DNA of 64,000 nucleotides, taken from assembly GCF_002210165.1 (NCBI RefSeq), contig NZ_AQQP01000008.1, positions 1 through 64,000 on the forward strand. Direction: 5' to 3'. Made by a program: the position numbers and the translations under genes. Every line of letters starts with the position of its first letter. Position 1 is the stretch's first letter. Below are positions 61,121-64,000 of this stretch, piece by piece. This DNA is from Phaeobacter sp. 22II1-1F12B (GTDB taxonomy: Bacteria; Pseudomonadota; Alphaproteobacteria; Rhodobacterales; Rhodobacteraceae). The notes below the pieces were generated by a model. That model worked only from the letters and a program-made list of their open reading frames with translations. It was not told where the DNA came from and did not search any database.

Positions 61121-62080
61121 ATGGCTCAGACACAGACATCCCCACAGATCGATACGTCCTCATCCGAAAGGGTCGAGGAGCTGATCATCCGCTCGGCAAG
61201 CACAAGCCACCAGAGACTGCCGGTGCTCGAAGTCCTGTTCGATCGCTTTGCGCTTGCGCTTGGTCCGGTGATGAAAAGCTATTGTTCGGGCACCAGTGCC
61301 GAAGCGTCGCTGGAAAGCTTTGAATACATGTCCTGCGGCGCGGCGCTGGAAAGCCTGCCAACCGACGAATTGCCTCTCGTGGTTTCGGTGCTTCCTTGGG
61401 GCGCGCCGATTGGCGTGGTCATCGACCCCAAGCTTCTTTTCACCACGCTGGAAATCAATCTCGGCGGCCGCATGGTCAGCCAGAGCAACTGGACCCCCCG
61501 CGCCTATTCAGCCATTGAAAAGCGCCTTGGTATCCGGCTTTGCGAAACCGTGCTTTACGAATTGACCGCCGCGTTCAGCCAGGTCAGCGAGATCGATTTC
61601 GAAATTGAACGCGCCGAAACCAGCCCGCACACAATGGTTCTGGCGCAACCGGCAGCTGCCTGCATCAAGCTGGTCATGAAAATCGTCTTTGAAGATGACC
61701 GTGGCGGCGTTCTGACCTTTGTGCTGCCCCATTCCTCGTTCGAAGAAATCCGCCATATCCTTGCCCAGCCGTTTCGCGGCGGTCAGCTTGGCGGTGACAG
61801 TTCGTGGCGGGAGCTTATTACGGAAACGCTGTCGGGTACGGATGTAACCGTCGACGCCGTGCTGCACGAACCGGAAATTCAACTGAATGACATTCTTGGC
61901 TGGAAACCGGGGCAGGTTGTCGATCTTGGCATCCAGTCAGATCAGGAAGTGACCGTAAGCTGCGCAGAGCTGAAAATGTTCAACGCAGCCGTCGGACACA
62001 GAAGAAATGGCGCTGTCGCGCTGCGTGTCACGCGGGACTTTAGTGAAAAGGAAGAACCTACAGATGTCGCTTTTGATTGA
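61121..62080 (+). CDS. fliM: Flagellar motor switch protein FliM
   Basis: A 319-residue C-ring protein. The middle CheC-like domain and C-terminal SpoA-like region are seen as LPVLEVLFDRFALALGPVMK, VVIDPKLLFTTLEINLGGRM, YSAIEKRLGIRLCETVLYEL and LNDILGWKPGQVVDLGIQSD. The usual N-terminal CheY-binding peptide (LSQxEIDALL) is not visible. The ATG at 61121 is 1 base after fliL, leaving no space for a longer N-terminus. It overlaps the next gene by 17 bases. Confidence 0.93.
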   Translation: MAQTQTSPQIDTSSSERVEELIIRSASTSHQRLPVLEVLFDRFALALGPVMKSYCSGTSAEASLESFEYMSCGAALESLPTDELPLVVSVLPWGAPIGVVIDPKLLFTTLEINLGGRMVSQSNWTPRAYSAIEKRLGIRLCETVLYELTAAFSQVSEIDFEIERAETSPHTMVLAQPAAACIKLVMKIVFEDDRGGVLTFVLPHSSFEEIRHILAQPFRGGQLGGDSSWRELITETLSGTDVTVDAVLHEPEIQLNDILGWKPGQVVDLGIQSDQEVTVSCAELKMFNAAVGHRRNGAVALRVTRDFSEKEEPTDVAFD

Positions 62081-62426
62081 TATTCTCATCCTCGCTCTTC
62101 TGGCTGGCGTTCTGGGCTATGCCTATCTGGTCGATCGCCGGGTTCGAAACCTCGTTGCCGTGCTGCGCGACCTTGAACCGGTCGTTGGTCAGTTTTCTGC
62201 CGCCGTGGACAAATCGGAAGACTCGGTTGCAGCCATGAAGTCGGTAACCGAGTCCCTGCAGGAACAGAAAGCCGCCGCAACCACCGCGCCGCGCCAAACG
62301 GACAGCCCGTCGTTCCATTCGATCCGCCCCACGGCTCAGAAGAAACCGGCTGGCGTTGCGTCTGTTACCGGCAAAGCGGATATGGTTCGCAGCTTCTTTG
62401 ACACCGTCCGGAGCCGCGAAGCATGA
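62064..62426 (+). CDS. DUF6468-type flagellar membrane protein
   Basis: A 120-residue protein with an N-terminal membrane helix (SLLIDILILALLAGVLGYAY), then VDRRVRNLVAVLRDLEPVVG, and a polar tail. This shape matches the DUF6468 proteins found between fliM and motE in alphaproteobacterial flagellar loci. The start at 62064 has AAAAGGAAG before it. It overlaps fliM and motE. Confidence 0.7.
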   Translation: MSLLIDILILALLAGVLGYAYLVDRRVRNLVAVLRDLEPVVGQFSAAVDKSEDSVAAMKSVTESLQEQKAAATTAPRQTDSPSFHSIRPTAQKKPAGVASVTGKADMVRSFFDTVRSREA

Positions 62427-63055
62427 GAGGCCCCCGTCCAATCACGCTGATGCTTGGTGCCCTGGCAGTTGCCGGTGTGGCCAAGACGGGCAGCTCGATC
62501 ATGAACCTCGACAATGAGCCGGGCGATTTGATCCAAAGCGCCTTCATTTCTGCCGCCTTTGCGGCCGATTCAGACGAAACGGCGACGGCGCCGCAAAGCT
62601 GCTCGCCCAAACCGCGCCCGATCTGCGAAACGCCCGAGCTGATGCTGCAGGCGCTGAGCGAGGAACGCGACCTTTTGAACAGTCAGAAAGAGCGTCTGGC
62701 CGAGCGCAAGGCCGAGATCGAAATCGCCGAGGAGAAGCTGGCGATAGACCAGGCGAACCTGCTCGATCTGAAAGCCGAACTCGAAGAGATGTTCGACCGC
62801 ATCCAGAAGGCACAAACCGACGATGTTGACCGGCTGGTCGCGCTTTACGCAGCGATGAAACCCAAAGAAGCCGCCGCGATTATGGACGATCTCGATATCG
62901 AGGTTTCCGTCATGGTGCTTGCAACGATGCCGGAACGTGATGCGGCACCAATTCTTGCGAAACTAAACCGCACGCGCGCACGCGCCATTTCGCGGATCAT
63001 TCTTGAACGCTCGAAACTGCCCGGCGACCAGCGTCTGCATGACCTGAAGCTCTAA
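62423..63055 (+). CDS. motE: MotE-like protein (MgtE intracellular N domain)
   Basis: A 210-residue protein with an N-terminal membrane or signal segment, a coiled coil (SEERDLLNSQKERLAERKAE, KAEIEIAEEKLAIDQANLL) and a C-terminal MgtE-N-like domain (LVALYAAMKPKEAAAIMDDL, VLATMPERDAAPILAKLNRT). MotE in rhizobia is a periplasmic chaperone for MotC. It overlaps the upstream gene by ATGA and converges with flhB. Confidence 0.83.
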   Translation: MRGPRPITLMLGALAVAGVAKTGSSIMNLDNEPGDLIQSAFISAAFAADSDETATAPQSCSPKPRPICETPELMLQALSEERDLLNSQKERLAERKAEIEIAEEKLAIDQANLLDLKAELEEMFDRIQKAQTDDVDRLVALYAAMKPKEAAAIMDDLDIEVSVMVLATMPERDAAPILAKLNRTRARAISRIILERSKLPGDQRLHDLKL

Positions 63056-63064
63056 GAGCTTCAG
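63044..63064. terminator. Inverted repeat containing both stop codons of motE and flhB
   Basis: CTGAAGCTC (63044-63052), TAA (the motE stop, 63053-63055), GAGCTTCAG (63056-63064): perfect 9-base arms with a 3-base loop. The flhB stop (63061-63063) lies in the right arm. No T-run on either strand. Confidence 0.55.
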
Positions 63065-64000
63065 TCGTCGCGTAGCGTTGAGCCCTCGGGCAATCTCGTT
63101 TCGATGTTTGCCCGCATATCCAGAATATATCGGATAATGCCAGCCACCGCCTGCCAGTGCTCGACGGGGATGACCTCGTCGACCTGGGCGACGGAATAAA
63201 GCGCTCGGGCCAAGGGGCGGTTCTCGACAACGGGCACTTCCGACTCATGTGCGAGACGGCGAATCTGCGCGGCCATCAACTCTACCCCTTTTGCCGTACA
63301 GACCGGCGCAGAATCCGCGCCCGGTTCGTATTTAAGCACGACTGCGTAATGGGTCGGGTTGGTTAGAACGACGGTCGCCTCCGATACCGCGGATGCGACG
63401 CGTCGGCGCGAATTCTGGCGGCGGATCTGGTTGCGCTTGCCCTTGATCATCGGATCACCTTCCTGATCCTTATGCTCATCGCGCACTTCCTTGACGCTCA
63501 TCCTCTGGCGGATGAGCCAGCGGACACGTTTGACGATCACGTCGATCAAGGCAATGACCACCGCAAAGACAGCAACGATCAACAGCAGTTTCTGGACAAA
63601 GCCCTGAACGTAACCAAGGAGGAATTCGGGCAGAAAATTCTCGGTCTGCCAGATCTCGGTGATCGAGACATAGGTCAGCCAGACGGCCAGCGTACCGACC
63701 ACCAGAACCTTGGCAACACTTTTGAGGAACTCGACCAATGCGCCGCCAGAGAAGATCCGCGTGAAGCCTTTTGCCGGGGACAGCTTGGAGAATTTTGGCC
63801 GGATACGCTCGACCGCAAAAACCGTTTCACCCTGAATGGCCACGCCGACAATGGCAGCAACAACAAAAACCCCAAGGACTGGTGCCAGAACAAGGCTGAT
63901 CCGCCCGGCAAAAGCGGTCACGGAAGAACCGATGTCCCGCACACCACCGACACCTTCGCCAATCCGCGCCGTTCCCGAAATTTCAAGCATCTGTTTCAGG
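63061..64000 (-). CDS. flhB: Flagellar export switch protein FlhB (partial, 5' end outside window)
   Basis: At least 312 residues are visible; about 50 N-terminal residues are outside, where the RKLREARKKGQ motif would be. Membrane segments include RISLVLAPVLGVFVVAAIVG and LLLIVAVFAVVIALIDVIVK. The autocleavage site NPTH is intact in VLTNPTHYAVVLKYEPGADS, and KRNQIRRQNSRRR and VPVVENRPLARALYSVAQVD follow FlhB. FlhB changes substrate class after FliK signals hook completion. Confidence 0.95.
   Translation of the reverse strand, partial: LKQMLEISGTARIGEGVGGVRDIGSSVTAFAGRISLVLAPVLGVFVVAAIVGVAIQGETVFAVERIRPKFSKLSPAKGFTRIFSGGALVEFLKSVAKVLVVGTLAVWLTYVSITEIWQTENFLPEFLLGYVQGFVQKLLLIVAVFAVVIALIDVIVKRVRWLIRQRMSVKEVRDEHKDQEGDPMIKGKRNQIRRQNSRRRVASAVSEATVVLTNPTHYAVVLKYEPGADSAPVCTAKGVELMAAQIRRLAHESEVPVVENRPLARALYSVAQVDEVIPVEHWQAVAGIIRYILDMRANIETRLPEGSTLRDD

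Noticed and set aside
1-64000. CRISPR arrays, tRNA or rRNA genes, insertion sequences and phage genes
   Set aside because: No repeat-spacer pattern, tRNA-like cloverleaf, rRNA segment, transposase or phage structural gene was recognised by reading both strands.

Overview
The window is a GC-rich chromosomal segment of an alphaproteobacterium, most likely a marine member of the Rhodobacterales (Roseobacter group). The evidence is the FlaF/FlbT flagellin regulators, MucR zinc-finger proteins, CtrA-type TTAA-N7-TTAA promoter sites, a heterotetrameric sarcosine oxidase operon and a glutathione-dependent formaldehyde pathway. No rRNA, tRNA, insertion sequence, prophage or CRISPR array was seen.

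The left part (1 to about 27.8 kb) is a one-carbon and quinoprotein island. It holds a class III alcohol dehydrogenase (cut by the left edge); a quinoprotein relay module of a SoxH-like metallohydrolase, a fused SoxYZ-like carrier and three secreted unknowns; a FIST sensor, hybrid kinase and NarL-type regulator cassette; Gfa; and a seven-gene MoxR/DUF58/DUF4381/vWA/vWA/TPR/BatD-like operon resembling mxaRSACKL. These are followed by a sensor kinase and OmpR-type regulator, complete pqqABCDE, and soxBDAG with a divergent GlxA-type regulator. Together they can make PQQ, mature and service a periplasmic PQQ dehydrogenase (its gene is not in the window and may lie to the left), and oxidise the formaldehyde released from methanol-like substrates or methylated amines.

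The right part (about 27.9 to 64 kb) is a flagellar supercluster: a motA operon; a three-gene operon with a GT-FkbM fusion and a TPR-glycosyltransferase-like protein; an atypical OmpR-type regulator; two MucR-family genes; motB; an orphan gene; an RpoH-like sigma factor; fliK, flgD, a FliL-like gene, flgHAGF, flgEKL, an FtcR-like atypical regulator, flgI, flgJ-like, flgN-like, flagellin, flaF, flbT, a DUF1217 gene, fliG, fliP, fliN, fliH, fliF, fliL, fliM, a DUF6468-like gene, motE and flhB (cut by the right edge). Missing from view are fliI, flgB, flgC, fliE, fliQ, fliR, fliO and flhA.

Points worth attention: a likely flagellin-modification operon between motA and motB; two OmpR-family regulators whose receiver domains have lost the phospho-acceptor Asp; an RpoH-like sigma factor inside the flagellar locus; a FliM with no visible CheY-binding peptide; intergenic hairpins whose loop carries a stop codon or start signals; a 22-bp-period direct repeat between soxB and its regulator; and a 15-base match to the phage T3 promoter core. 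All homology calls come from reading motifs; no database search was run.
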